A DNA stretch of 64,000 nt from Mesorhizobium sp. J18. Its GTDB lineage: Bacteria; Pseudomonadota; Alphaproteobacteria; Rhizobiales; Rhizobiaceae. A program made the translations under genes and the position numbers. Positions 52,559-62,191 of this stretch are shown here, in pieces. The DNA lies in assembly GCF_007829525.1 (NCBI RefSeq), contig NZ_VLJP01000034.1, forward strand, positions 26,527 through 90,526, written 5' to 3'. The first letter of the stretch is position 1. Each line of letters starts with the position of its first letter. The notes beneath the pieces are model-generated. The model was not told where the DNA came from and did no database searches. It saw only the letters and a list, made by a program, of their open reading frames with translations.

Positions 52559-53245
52559 ATGAAGAGACGTTATCCGCTGCTTGTGCGCAAGAAGGTAGAG
52601 AGGCTGGAATATGCGGCCTCAAACCGCCGCCGACATGATAACGGCTCGTCACAGCAATCGTCGGTGGCCGAAACCCCTCCGCAACGTCTGATGATGGCAG
52701 CCGCCGAGCTTGTGGAAAACGGCGGGCGTCTCGAAATGGCCTCGGTCGCCGCACGGGCCGGTGTCTCCGTCGGCCTCAGCTATCATTATTTCCGCTCCAA
52801 GGCCGGGCTGATCGCGGCCGTGGTCGAAGATTTCTACGACCGTTATGACGCTGAGGTGATCGACCTCAATCCGCTGCCTGGACATGACTGGGCAGCCCGC
52901 GAGCGCCGCCGCGTCGAACTGATGGTCGATTTCTATTTGCGTGAGCCTTTGGCGCCGCTGGTGCTTGCAAGGCTTTCCATGGAGCCGGAGGTTGCGGCGG
53001 TCGATGCGCAGCGAATAGCGCGGCATATCAAGCTGGCTGCCCGTAATGTCGAGGGCGCGCGCCGCAAGGGTCATTTGCCTGCGGGGCCGGATGCCAGCCT
53101 GCTTGTGGGGATGATCATGGGCGGCTTGAGGCAGGCCGTCGGCCAGGTGCTGGCGGGGCATGTTCCACGCGACCGCGACCGCTTGGTGGAAGACTTGTGG
53201 GGCTTCATTTCTGCTGCTGCGGGCTTGGGGACACAAGACAGATGA
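52559..53245 (+). CDS. TetR family transcriptional regulator
   Basis: 228 residues with the ATG at 52559; a shorter start cannot be excluded because the first 40 residues are basic and unlike the family. Helix-turn-helix: MASVAARAGVSVGLSYHYFRSKAGLIAAV (in parts, about 60-90) with the TetR-typical YHYFRSK. The rest is the ligand-binding dimer domain. The palindrome overlapping its promoter points to autorepression. GAGGATTTA of the next gene is 13 bp after its stop, so the crotonase is cotranscribed. Confidence 0.88.
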   Translation: MKRRYPLLVRKKVERLEYAASNRRRHDNGSSQQSSVAETPPQRLMMAAAELVENGGRLEMASVAARAGVSVGLSYHYFRSKAGLIAAVVEDFYDRYDAEVIDLNPLPGHDWAARERRRVELMVDFYLREPLAPLVLARLSMEPEVAAVDAQRIARHIKLAARNVEGARRKGHLPAGPDASLLVGMIMGGLRQAVGQVLAGHVPRDRDRLVEDLWGFISAAAGLGTQDR

Positions 53246-53263
53246 CTTTTCCTGGAGGATTTA

Positions 53264-54073
53264 ATGCCCAAGGCCCTTTATGAGAAAAAAGGCCGTATCG
53301 CCTACGTCACCTTCAATCGGCCGGAGGCGATGAATGCGATTGACCTGGAAATGCACGAGCAACTCTGGGAGATCTGGCGGGATTTCCGCGACGACGATGC
53401 CGTGGAGGTGGCGATCCTTACCGGGGCGGGTGATGAGGCATTTTGCGCCGGCGCCGACCTGAAGACGCATCTGCCTTATTGGGTTGCCAATGCCGATGCC
53501 CTCCTGCCGCGCCGCAAGATCAGGGATGGCCTCGGCGGGATCACGCGGGGCCTGCATCGCATCTACAAGCCGATCATCGCCGCCGTGAATGGCTGGGCGC
53601 TGGCAGGCGGCTTCGAAAACGCTCTTGCCTGCGACATCCGCATCGCGTCGGAACGTGCACAATTCGGCTCCTTCGAGGTTCGCCGCGGCTTTCACCATGG
53701 CGACGGCGGCATCGTGCGGCTGGTGAATATCTGCGGCTCCGGCATTGCGCTGGAAATGCTGCTCACCGGCGAGCCGATCGATGCCGAGCGGGCGCTTCGC
53801 TGCAACATGGTGTCCAAGGTCGTGCCGCACGGAAAGCTGATGGAGGAGGCGGAGAAGGTCGCCAGACAAATCCTGCGCAACGATCAATGGGCGGTCCGCT
53901 CGGCCAAGGAGACGATTCTGAACGTCATCGGTCGGCCTCTGGAGGATCAACTCGCCTATGAAGCGATGACCGGCTATTCTGGCGCGGCGAATCCGCCGGT
54001 GCGCGAACGTTTGTCGGAATTCTACGAAAAGTCCGATACGGGGAGGGCCGGCCGCAATGGTACGCCTCTGTAA
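53264..54073 (+). CDS. Enoyl-CoA hydratase/isomerase family protein
   Basis: 269 residues, GGAGG upstream. Crotonase signatures: FNRPEAMNAIDL, first oxyanion segment AFCAGADLKTH (about 62-72), second WALAGGFENALACDIRIA (about 107-124), and the FGSFEVRRG catalytic-Glu segment. With the TetR gene it resembles an inducible degradative pair for a CoA-thioester, with a ligand perhaps an acyl-CoA. A second crotonase is at 4981; sequences differ clearly, so they are not recent copies. Confidence 0.9.
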   Translation: MPKALYEKKGRIAYVTFNRPEAMNAIDLEMHEQLWEIWRDFRDDDAVEVAILTGAGDEAFCAGADLKTHLPYWVANADALLPRRKIRDGLGGITRGLHRIYKPIIAAVNGWALAGGFENALACDIRIASERAQFGSFEVRRGFHHGDGGIVRLVNICGSGIALEMLLTGEPIDAERALRCNMVSKVVPHGKLMEEAEKVARQILRNDQWAVRSAKETILNVIGRPLEDQLAYEAMTGYSGAANPPVRERLSEFYEKSDTGRAGRNGTPL

Positions 54074-54239
54074 ATCTGCCGTCTTGCATCCGCTTCCGAC
54101 GCACGGCGAGGGCAGCATCCGCTAGGACTTCCGCAGCAACCTTGACAAATGCGGGCTCCCATGCGCTTTTCGCGCCGATTTTCAGGGCGCCGACGCGCGC
54201 CTCCTTTTCGATTTCAGAACAACGGAAAAGACCCGCAAA

Positions 54240-56030
54240 ATGCACCGCTATCGCAGCCATAACTGCGCACAATTGAGGAAATCCGACGTCGGGCAGTCAG
54301 TCCGCCTCTCCGGCTGGGTCCATCGGGTGCGCGATCACGGAGGCCTGCTTTTCATCGATCTGCGCGACCATTACGGGATCACGCAGATCGTCGCCGATCC
54401 GGATTCGCCCTGTTTCTCCACAGCCGAAAAGGTGCGCGGCGAATGGGTGATCCGTGTCGACGGCGAGGTGAAGGCGCGCACAGCCGAGACCGTGAACCCC
54501 AACCTGCCGACAGGCGAGGTCGAGATTTTCGCCCGCGAGATGGAGATCCTGTCCCAGGCCAGGGAACTTCCGCTGCCGGTCTTTGGTGAGCCGGATTATC
54601 CTGAGGACATCCGCCTCAAATACCGCTTCCTCGATCTGCGCCGCGAGACGCTGCACAGGAACATCGTCACGCGCACGAGGATCATCGCCGAAATGCGCAA
54701 ACGCATGGGCGAAGCGGGCTTCACGGAATTCTCCACGCCGATCCTGACGGCATCCTCGCCGGAAGGCGCCCGTGACTTCCTGGTGCCGTCACGCATCCAC
54801 CCCGGCAAGTTCTACGCGCTGCCGCAGGCCCCGCAGGTCTACAAACAGCTCATCATGGTGTCGGGCTTCGACCGCTATTTCCAGATCGCGCCCTGCTTCC
54901 GCGACGAGGACCCGCGCGCCGACCGCTTGCCGGGCGAATTCTACCAGCTTGACCTGGAGATGAGCTTCGTTGAGCAGGAGGACGTGTTCTCCACCATGGA
55001 GCCGGTCATGCGCGGCATCTTCGAGGCCTTCGCAAGCGGCAAGCCGGTGACGCAGTCATTCCCGCGCATTCCTTACGACGAAGCCATGCGCAAATATGGC
55101 ACCGACAAGCCGGACCTGCGCAATCCGATCGTCATGGAGGAAGTCTCGGAGCATTTCCGCGGCTCCGGCTTCAAGGTTTTCGCCAACATCCTTGCCAATG
55201 ACGAGAAGGCCGAGGTCTGGGCCATTCCTGCCAGGACCGGCGGTTCCCGCGCATTCTGCGACCGCATGAATTCCTGGGCGCAAGGGGAAGGTCAGCCCGG
55301 TCTCGGCTATATCTTCTGGCGCAAGGAAGGCGACAAGCTTGAAGGCGCTGGCCCGATCGCCAAGAATATCGGTGAAGAACGCACCGAAGCCATCCGCACG
55401 CAGCTCGGTCTGGAGGATGGCGACGCCTGCTTCTTCGTGGCGGGCGACCCGAAGAAGTTCGCCGGCTTTGCCGGTGCCGCTCGGACCCGCGCTGGTGAGG
55501 AGCTGAACCTCGTCGACCGCGACCGGTTCGAGCTCTGCTGGATCGTGGATTTCCCCTTCTACGAGTGGAACGAGGAGGAGAACCGGATTGATTTCGGCCA
55601 CAACCCCTTCACCATGCCAAAGGGCGGGCTGGATGCCCTGACGAGCGAGGATCCGCTCTCCATTAAGGCCTTCCAGTACGACATGGTCTGCAATGGCTTC
55701 GAGATCGCCTCCGGCGGCATCCGCAACCATCTGCCCGAGACCATGGTCAAGGCCTTCGAGATCGTCGGCTTCACGCGCGAGACGGTGGAGGAGCGTTTCG
55801 GCGGCCTCTATCGCGCATTCCAGTATGGCGCGCCGCCCCATGGCGGCATGGCTGCCGGCATCGACCGCATCGTCATGCTGCTTTGCGGCGCGAAGAACCT
55901 GCGCGAGATCACTATGTTCCCGATGAACCAGCAGGCCATGGATCTGTTGATGAATGCACCTTCGGAGGCGACGCCGCAGCAGCTACGCGAACTTTCCCTG
56001 CGCGTAGCTGTGCCGAAGAAGGAAGAGTGA
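54240..56030 (+). CDS. aspS: Aspartyl-tRNA synthetase (probably non-discriminating)
   Basis: 596 residues, bacterial-type class II AspRS with OB-fold anticodon domain (about 1-110), motif 2 [10 protein letters not shown] (about 219-228), GAD insertion (about 290-410) and motif 3 [13 protein letters not shown] (about 537-549). The anticodon loop reads VHRVRDHGG; the His here is the residue reported for non-discriminating AspRS (E. coli has Leu), so tRNA-Asn is probably charged with Asp and then amidated by GatCAB. Upstream gap 166 bp. Confidence 0.95.
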   Translation: MHRYRSHNCAQLRKSDVGQSVRLSGWVHRVRDHGGLLFIDLRDHYGITQIVADPDSPCFSTAEKVRGEWVIRVDGEVKARTAETVNPNLPTGEVEIFAREMEILSQARELPLPVFGEPDYPEDIRLKYRFLDLRRETLHRNIVTRTRIIAEMRKRMGEAGFTEFSTPILTASSPEGARDFLVPSRIHPGKFYALPQAPQVYKQLIMVSGFDRYFQIAPCFRDEDPRADRLPGEFYQLDLEMSFVEQEDVFSTMEPVMRGIFEAFASGKPVTQSFPRIPYDEAMRKYGTDKPDLRNPIVMEEVSEHFRGSGFKVFANILANDEKAEVWAIPARTGGSRAFCDRMNSWAQGEGQPGLGYIFWRKEGDKLEGAGPIAKNIGEERTEAIRTQLGLEDGDACFFVAGDPKKFAGFAGAARTRAGEELNLVDRDRFELCWIVDFPFYEWNEEENRIDFGHNPFTMPKGGLDALTSEDPLSIKAFQYDMVCNGFEIASGGIRNHLPETMVKAFEIVGFTRETVEERFGGLYRAFQYGAPPHGGMAAGIDRIVMLLCGAKNLREITMFPMNQQAMDLLMNAPSEATPQQLRELSLRVAVPKKEE

Positions 56031-56203
56031 CCGACGGCCACAAGGCGTTGAGTTGACCTGCTCACAGGGTCGCGTCGGTCGCCCGATCGCCCCTTCGAGC
56101 ATCGGGAACTGACGCTGACGGGCCTGGGCGACATACACGGAGGGCAGCGGTTCTCGCTGCTCTCAGCCTTGCCAAGAAATCGCGCATCCGCTACGCCCCG
56201 CGC

Positions 56204-57577
56204 ATGAGTGTCACCGTCCGTTTCGCGCCGTCCCCGACGGGCGCAATCCATATCGGCAATGCCCGAACCGCGCTGTTCAACTGGCTTTTCGCCCGCAAGA
56301 ACCGCGGCAAGTTCATCCTGCGCTTCGATGATACGGATACGCAGCGCTCCCGCCAGGAATACGCCGATCGCATACAGGAAGACCTGCACTGGCTCGGAAT
56401 CGACCCGGACGTGACAGTGCATCAGTCGGCACGGTTCGAAACCTATGACGCGGCGGTGGAACGGCTGAAGGAAGCTGGTCTTCTTTATCCCTGCTACGAG
56501 ACGGCGGACGAACTGGAGCGCCGGCGCAAGATCAGGCTGTCGCGCCGCTTGCCGCCCGTATATGGCCGCGAGGCGCTGAAGCTTGGTGATGAGGAGAGAG
56601 CGAAATTCGAGACGGAAGGGCGCAGGCCGCATTGGCGCTTTCTGCTACCGAACTTTTCCTCCGATCCCTTCCAGCCAGAGCGAACCGAAATCCATTGGGA
56701 CGATGTGGTGCGCGGCCCGCAGACCGTGGACCTCGCTTCGATCTCCGATCCCGTGCTGGTGCGTGAAGACGGCACCTATCTCTATACGCTTCCGTCAGTC
56801 GTAGACGATATCGAAATGGGTGTTACTCACGTCATTCGCGGTGACGACCATGTGACCAATACGGGCGCGCAGATCGCCATATTCCGGGCATTGGGGGCGA
56901 AGGAACCGGCATTCGGCCATCACAATTTGCTGACCACCATATCTGGTGAGGGACTTTCCAAGCGCAGCGGGGCACTTTCCCTCGGCATCCTGCGCGAGGC
57001 GGGAATCGAACCGATGGCCGTCGCATCGCTTGCCGTGTTGCTCGGTACGTCGGAAAGCGTTTCGGCTGCCCGTTCGATGGAGGAACTGGCCGAGCTCTTC
57101 GATCCGGCCTCCGCATCCAAATCTTCGGCGAAATTCGATCCGGCCGAACTCAAAACGCTCAATCGCGCGCTTCTGCACGCAATGAGCTTCGAGGAAGCAC
57201 GCGACCGGCTGGCCAACCTCGGCATCAGCGGCTCCTCGGCGGAGCCTTTCTGGCTTGCCGTGCGGGGCAATCTGGAAACCTTTGCGGAGGCAGGCGATTG
57301 GTGGAAGATCGTCCGGAAGGGACCGCAGAAACAGCCAGAGCTTTCGGAAGAGGATGTTGCGTTCGTCCGCTCCGCCTTCGATCTGCTGCCGCCCGAACCC
57401 TGGGATGCTTCTACCTGGAAGACCTGGACGGGAACGGTAAAGGATGCCACAGGCCGCAAGGGCAGGGCGCTGTTCATGCCGCTCAGGCTGGCACTTACCG
57501 GGCGCGATTCGGGGCCGGAACTTGCAGATCTGCTGCCTCTTCTGGGGCGGGAAGGAGTATTGGCCCGGCGCCCCTGA
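56204..57577 (+). CDS. gltX: Glutamyl-tRNA synthetase (GluRS2 type)
   Basis: 457 residues. Class I synthetase: [21 protein letters not shown] (HIGH motif as HIGN, about residues 7-27, first 20 shown in the family pattern) and the KMSKS-equivalent LSKRSG (about 251-256). Short C-terminal anticodon domain. Alphaproteobacteria often have two GltX proteins, one specialised for tRNA-Gln; whether this is that one cannot be settled from sequence alone. Follows aspS after 173 bp and ends 9 bp before maeB's end on the other strand. Confidence 0.93.
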   Translation: MSVTVRFAPSPTGAIHIGNARTALFNWLFARKNRGKFILRFDDTDTQRSRQEYADRIQEDLHWLGIDPDVTVHQSARFETYDAAVERLKEAGLLYPCYETADELERRRKIRLSRRLPPVYGREALKLGDEERAKFETEGRRPHWRFLLPNFSSDPFQPERTEIHWDDVVRGPQTVDLASISDPVLVREDGTYLYTLPSVVDDIEMGVTHVIRGDDHVTNTGAQIAIFRALGAKEPAFGHHNLLTTISGEGLSKRSGALSLGILREAGIEPMAVASLAVLLGTSESVSAARSMEELAELFDPASASKSSAKFDPAELKTLNRALLHAMSFEEARDRLANLGISGSSAEPFWLAVRGNLETFAEAGDWWKIVRKGPQKQPELSEEDVAFVRSAFDLLPPEPWDASTWKTWTGTVKDATGRKGRALFMPLRLALTGRDSGPELADLLPLLGREGVLARRP

Positions 57578-57586
57578 CCTTGCGCC

Positions 57587-59911
57587 TTACGGTGCCGTGA
57601 TGGCGGTGACCTGGGCCTTCTGGAGGGCCTCTACCGTTGCAAGCGCGCTCATATTGACGACACCGCGCGAAGTAACGGACGCCGTCAGGATATGCGCCGG
57701 CATGGCTGTACCGAGCAGGATCGGCCCGACATGCAGAGCGTCGGTCATCGCCTTCACGGTCGTCAGGGTTATGTTGGCAGCATCCAGATTCGGGAAGACC
57801 AGCAGATTGGCTTCACCATCGAGAATTGCATGCGGATAGACCCTCTGCCGTATCGGCTCCGAAAGGGCAGCGTCCCCATGCATTTCGCCATCCACCACGA
57901 GTTCGGGCGACATTCGATGCAATATGGCCGTCGCCTTGCGCATCTTTATCGCGCTTGCCGAATCGCGTGACCCGAAATTCGAATGCGAAAGCAGGGCGGC
58001 CTTGGGCTCTATACCGAAACGACGAATCTCCTCCGCCGCCAAGAGCGTCATTTCCGCGATCTCTTCGGCGGTGGGGTCAAGCGTCACATAGGTGTCGGTG
58101 AAGAAGGTGACGCCACGCTGGGAGATAAGCATGGAGAGTGTGGAAAGATCACCGACGCCTTCCCGCTTGCCGATGATCATGTCGACATAGCGTAGGTGTT
58201 TTTCGAACCGGCCTTCGAGGCCGCAGATCATTGCATCGGCCTCGTCGCGCATCATGGCGAGTGCCGCGATTACGGTGGTATTGGTGCGCACAAGCGTGCG
58301 TGCAGCTTCCTGCGTCACCCCGCGCCGACCGGCGATATTGATCAGAAGATCCACGTAGTGGCGGTAGCGCGGATCATCTTCGGGGTTGATCAGTTCGAAG
58401 TCCCTGCCGGCCCTGATCTTGAGGCCATAGCGGCGCAGACGCGTGTCGACGACGTTGGGGCGACCGATCAGGATCGGCTGCGCTACCCCTTCCTCAAGCA
58501 CAACCTGTGCGGCGCGAAGTACTCGCTCGTCCTCGCCGTCGGCATAGATGACACGCTTGGCGCCGGCCGCCTTGGCAGCCGAGAATACCGGCTTCATGAC
58601 GAGGCCGGAGCGGAAGACGAAGCGGTTCAGCCGGTCGAGATAGGCTTCCATGTCCTCGATCGGCCGCGTGGCAACGCCACTTTCCATCGCCGCCCTGGCT
58701 ACCGCAGGCGCGATGCGCAGGATCAGGCGCGGGTCGAAAGGCGAAGGGATAAGGTAATCCGGCCCGAAGATCTGCGTTTCGCCCGTATAGGCGCGCGCAG
58801 CCACGTCCGACGGCTCCTCGCGGGCGAGACCGGCGATGGCTTGCACGGCGGCGAGCTTCATCTCCTCGTTGATCGCCGTCGCACCGACATCCAGCGCGCC
58901 ACGAAAGATGTAAGGGAAACAAAGGACGTTGTTGACCTGGTTCGGATAGTCCGAACGTCCGGTGCATATCATGGCGTCAGGCCGGGCCTCGCGCGCCACT
59001 TCCGGCATGATCTCGGGCACCGGATTGGCCAGCGCCAGGATCAGCGGTTTTTCGGCCATGTCCTTGAGCATTTCCGGTTTCAGGACGCCTCCGGCCGAAA
59101 GGCCGAGAAACACGTCCGCGCCGCCGATCACGTCTGCGAGCGTGCGGGCATCCGTGTCCTTGACATAGGCTTCCTTCCAGCGGTCCATCTCCTCGACACG
59201 GCCGCGAAAGGCCACGCCGAAGCGGTCGGTCACCCAGATGTTCTCGATCTTCGCGCCGAGCGAGACGAGGATATTGAGGCAGGCGAGTGCGGCTGCGCCG
59301 GCGCCCGAACTGACGATCTTGACGTCTTCGATCTTCTTGCCGGCGAGTTCCAGCCCGTTAAGGATTGCGGCGGCCACGATGATGGCGGTGCCATGCTGGT
59401 CGTCATGGAAGACGGGAATGCTCATGCGGGCCTTGAGCTGTTCCTCCACCTCGAAGCATTCTGGCGCCTTGATGTCCTCGAGATTGATTCCGCCGAAAGT
59501 GGGCTCAAGCGCGGAGATGGTCTCCACCATGCGCTCGACGCCGGGTGCGTCGATCTCGATATCGAAGACGTCGATGCCGGCGAATTTCTTGAACAGGACC
59601 GCTTTGCCCTCCATGACGGGTTTGGAGGCCAGAGGGCCGATATTCCCCAGCCCGAGAACCGCCGAGCCGTTTGACACGACGGCCACCAGATTCGCCCGTG
59701 AGGTGTAGTCGGCGGCCAACCTCGGATTGTCGCGGATTTCCAGACATGGAGCCGCTACGCCCGGCGAATAAGCCAGCGCGAGGTCGCGCTGGTTGCCGAG
59801 CGGCTTGGTCGCCTGGATTTCCAGTTTTCCCGGAACCGGATGGCGATGGAAAAACAGTGCCGCCTGATCGAGATCGGAGCGGGCAGGGGCCTCGGACGGG
59901 TTGTCGGTCAT
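57587..59911 (-). CDS. maeB: NADP-dependent malic enzyme with phosphotransacetylase-like domain
   Basis: 774 residues. Malic enzyme domain (about 1-430): [37 protein letters not shown] metal site and NAD(P)-binding [11 protein letters not shown]. From about 440 on is the phosphate-acetyltransferase-like domain ([34 protein letters not shown]), present in bacterial MaeB but usually regulatory rather than catalytic. Converts malate to pyruvate plus CO2. The ATG is at 59911; divergence is not seen because the next gene also runs left. Confidence 0.96.
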   Translation of the reverse strand: MTDNPSEAPARSDLDQAALFFHRHPVPGKLEIQATKPLGNQRDLALAYSPGVAAPCLEIRDNPRLAADYTSRANLVAVVSNGSAVLGLGNIGPLASKPVMEGKAVLFKKFAGIDVFDIEIDAPGVERMVETISALEPTFGGINLEDIKAPECFEVEEQLKARMSIPVFHDDQHGTAIIVAAAILNGLELAGKKIEDVKIVSSGAGAAALACLNILVSLGAKIENIWVTDRFGVAFRGRVEEMDRWKEAYVKDTDARTLADVIGGADVFLGLSAGGVLKPEMLKDMAEKPLILALANPVPEIMPEVAREARPDAMICTGRSDYPNQVNNVLCFPYIFRGALDVGATAINEEMKLAAVQAIAGLAREEPSDVAARAYTGETQIFGPDYLIPSPFDPRLILRIAPAVARAAMESGVATRPIEDMEAYLDRLNRFVFRSGLVMKPVFSAAKAAGAKRVIYADGEDERVLRAAQVVLEEGVAQPILIGRPNVVDTRLRRYGLKIRAGRDFELINPEDDPRYRHYVDLLINIAGRRGVTQEAARTLVRTNTTVIAALAMMRDEADAMICGLEGRFEKHLRYVDMIIGKREGVGDLSTLSMLISQRGVTFFTDTYVTLDPTAEEIAEMTLLAAEEIRRFGIEPKAALLSHSNFGSRDSASAIKMRKATAILHRMSPELVVDGEMHGDAALSEPIRQRVYPHAILDGEANLLVFPNLDAANITLTTVKAMTDALHVGPILLGTAMPAHILTASVTSRGVVNMSALATVEALQKAQVTAITAP

Positions 59912-59933
59912 GACGATCGCTTTCGGAGAAAGG

Positions 59934-60776
59934 CTATCTCGCTATCACCCTTTGCCGCTGTTCTCCAAGTCCGGCAATGCCAAGATGCATTTCGTCTCCC
60001 GCCTTGAGGAAGATTGGCGGCTTGTGGCCAAGACCAACGCCTGGAGGCGTGCCGGTGGTGATCACGTCGCCCGGCTCCAGCACCATGAACTGTGATAGAT
60101 AGGAGATGACATGCGCCACGCTGAAGATCATCGTCCTGGTGTTGCCCGTCTGTCTGCGTTCGCCATTCACGTCGAGGAACATGTCGAGATTTTGCGGGTC
60201 CGGAATCTCATCCGGGGTGACGATCCAGGGCCCAAGTGGGCCAAAGGTGGGCGCACTCTTGCCCTTGATCCACTGTCCGCCGCGCTCGGCCTGGTATTCG
60301 CGTTCGGAAACGTCATTGCAGAGCGCATAGCCGAAGACATGTGAAAGTGCGTCCGCTTCGTCGACATAGTCACAGCGCTTGCCAATGACGACAGCGAGTT
60401 CCACTTCCCAATCGGTCTTGACGGAACCCTTGGGGAGCATCACGTCGTCATTCGGTCCGCTGAGCGAGCTCGGCGCCTTGGAGAAGACGATGGGTTCCGA
60501 GGGAATGGGTGCTCCCGTCTCGGCAGCGTGGTCGGCATAATTCAGGCCGATGGCGATGAAATGGCCGATGCGGGCCACTGGCGCGCCTATGCGGGTGCCG
60601 GCCGGCACCTCTGGCAGGCTGGAAAGGTCCGCCGTCTCGAGAATCTTGATAAGCGAGGGCGAAATGCTTTCAGGAGTATAGTCGGCCACCAGCGAAGAGA
60701 CGTCCCGTATCGTGCCATCCTTGTCCAACACAGCCGGGCGCTCAGCGCCGGGAGTTCCAAAACGAAGCAGTTTCAA
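59934..60776 (-). CDS. Fumarylacetoacetate hydrolase family protein
   Basis: 280 residues. FAH fold: metal ligands in DWEVELAVVIGK (two Glu, about 119-130) and DALSHVFGYALCNDVSERE (Asp), IAIGLNYADHAAETG and a C-terminal TGTPPGVGLGHKPP. The sequence is like the ureidoglycolate lyase/2,4-didehydro-3-deoxy-L-rhamnonate or -fuconate hydrolase branch. A relic of an SDR on the same strand just upstream suggests that a sugar-oxidation operon once existed here. Confidence 0.88.
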   Translation of the reverse strand: MKLLRFGTPGAERPAVLDKDGTIRDVSSLVADYTPESISPSLIKILETADLSSLPEVPAGTRIGAPVARIGHFIAIGLNYADHAAETGAPIPSEPIVFSKAPSSLSGPNDDVMLPKGSVKTDWEVELAVVIGKRCDYVDEADALSHVFGYALCNDVSEREYQAERGGQWIKGKSAPTFGPLGPWIVTPDEIPDPQNLDMFLDVNGERRQTGNTRTMIFSVAHVISYLSQFMVLEPGDVITTGTPPGVGLGHKPPIFLKAGDEMHLGIAGLGEQRQRVIAR

Positions 60777-60825
60777 AATCTTGTCTCCTCTAATGAAGAA
60801 AGTGCATTAATCAAGTCTACCCCTG

Positions 60826-60943
60826 TCAGAAGGCGCTGTTGTACAAGCCTCCGTCGAGGAACAGGCTCTGGCCGGTTATATAGCCGGCCGAGGCCGAGCA
60901 AATCCATGCCGCATTCTCCTCAAAAACAATATTCCCGATCTAC
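60826..60943 (-). pseudogene. C-terminal relic of a short-chain dehydrogenase
   Basis: Minus-strand frame ending at 60826 reads ENAAWICSASAGYITGQS and LFLDGGLYNSAF then stop. ITGQ-x-L-x-x-DGG is the universal SDR C-terminus. About 35 residues upstream match (IGNIV) with a short deletion, after which homology stops, and no start codon or cofactor loop remains. About 50 bp upstream of the FAH gene, in the same orientation. Confidence 0.75.
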
Positions 60944-61033
60944 TCCGCCGGCCTGTCAAAAGACAACCGTCATAAGCCTGTGACATGAATCGAGGCATGG
61001 AAGGCGCGACGAACAGGGGCAGAGCCGATCGAC

Positions 61034-61858
61034 ATGGCGAGAAACCAGCCGCGCACCTACCGTACCCTATTTATTTCCGACGTCCATCTCGGATCGAAAC
61101 CGGCCAAGGCCGAGTACCTGATTGATTTCCTGCGTCATCACGAGGCCGAGCAGATTTATCTCGTCGGCGATATTGTCGACGGCTGGCGCCTGCGCCGTTC
61201 CTGGCACTGGCCGCAATTGCATAACGACGTCGTCCAAAAGCTTCTGCGCAAGGCAAGAAAGGGAACGAAGGTCACCTATCTTGCCGGCAATCACGACGAG
61301 TTCCTGCGCCCGTTTCAGGGCGTGCATTTCGGCGGCATCGTTGTGGCCGACCGGGTGATCCACGAGACGGCCGATGGCAAGCGACTTCTGGTCATTCATG
61401 GCGATCAGTTCGATTCAGTGGTCAATTCGGCACGCTGGGCAGCCTATCTCGGCGACAAGGCCTATGACGCGGCCATAGTGATCAACCGCATCGTCGCAAG
61501 GCTTCGTCACTGGGCGGGCCTGCCTTACTGGTCATTTTCCTCCTGGGCGAAGGTCAATGTGAAGAAGGCGGTCAACTTCATCAGCGCCTTCCAGGAACTG
61601 CTGGCGGAGGAGGCGCGGCGGCAGAATGTCGACGGCGTGATCTGTGGCCATATCCATCATGCGACGATCGAGGACATGAACGGCATCCGGTACATGAATA
61701 CCGGCGATTGGGTGGAAAGCTGTACCGCGCTGGTCGAACATTTCGACGGTTCATTCGAGATCATCCAGTGGACACAGCTTGCGCCGCGCGCGGTGATGAT
61801 GCCGCAGCAGCCCGCGCCTTTCGCGGGGCTCGATGGCAAGAAAGCCGAGGCGGCCTGA
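61034..61858 (+). CDS. UDP-2,3-diacylglucosamine diphosphatase-like metallophosphoesterase
   Basis: 274 residues. Calcineurin-like phosphoesterase with complete metal motifs: ISDVHLGS (Asp, His), GDIVDG, GNHDE, VIHGDQFD and ICGHIHHA. It is close to LpxH, which removes UMP from UDP-2,3-diacyl-GlcN in lipid A synthesis; in Rhizobiales these proteins are usually annotated as UDP-2,3-diacylglucosamine diphosphatase, although LpxI is the normal lipid A enzyme there. Start ATG at 61034; upstream GCAGAGCC gives only a weak ribosome binding site. Confidence 0.88.
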   Translation: MARNQPRTYRTLFISDVHLGSKPAKAEYLIDFLRHHEAEQIYLVGDIVDGWRLRRSWHWPQLHNDVVQKLLRKARKGTKVTYLAGNHDEFLRPFQGVHFGGIVVADRVIHETADGKRLLVIHGDQFDSVVNSARWAAYLGDKAYDAAIVINRIVARLRHWAGLPYWSFSSWAKVNVKKAVNFISAFQELLAEEARRQNVDGVICGHIHHATIEDMNGIRYMNTGDWVESCTALVEHFDGSFEIIQWTQLAPRAVMMPQQPAPFAGLDGKKAEAA

Positions 61859-61918
61859 GGAACTCCTTCCGTCGCCATAGAAACACCCTCGCCTCGTCAA
61901 AGTGCGGACCCTTGCATC

Positions 61919-62173
61919 ATGACAGTCCTGTTGCCCATGCAAACCATGCGCGACCTGGCCGAATCCGCTCAGACAGACCTGTGTCTGCCCTTGCAGGGTA
62001 TGATCCCGATGTCGCGCACAAGGGAGGCGGGAAAGGCAGGGTCCGGCACGCCGAATGGCTGCCGGCAGGCCGCACTGGCGCGCGCCGAGCGCATGGGGGC
62101 GATTGACATTCCCCGCCCCGAGCCAACCCACGGCAGCCGAAGGAAACCCGCGGTCAGGCGCTTCAGCTTCTGA
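61919..62173 (+). CDS. Possible small hypothetical protein
   Basis: 84 residues, basic (many Arg/Lys in the second half: SRRKPAVRRFSF at the end). No family recognised and no clear ribosome binding site. Its stop lies inside a hairpin followed by TTTT at 62161-62182, which supports a plus-strand transcript here. It occupies the only gap (61859-62191) between the phosphoesterase and the epimerase. Coding status is uncertain. Confidence 0.35.
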   Translation: MTVLLPMQTMRDLAESAQTDLCLPLQGMIPMSRTREAGKAGSGTPNGCRQAALARAERMGAIDIPRPEPTHGSRRKPAVRRFSF

Positions 62174-62182
62174 AGCTGTTTT
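62161..62182 (+). terminator. Possible terminator at the end of the small gene
   Basis: CTTCAG-CTT-CTGAAG stem (62161-62175), or the alternative CAGCTTC-T-GAAGCTG (62164-62178), followed by TTTT at 62179-62182. Confidence 0.5.
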
Positions 62183-62191
62183 GGCGCCCGA

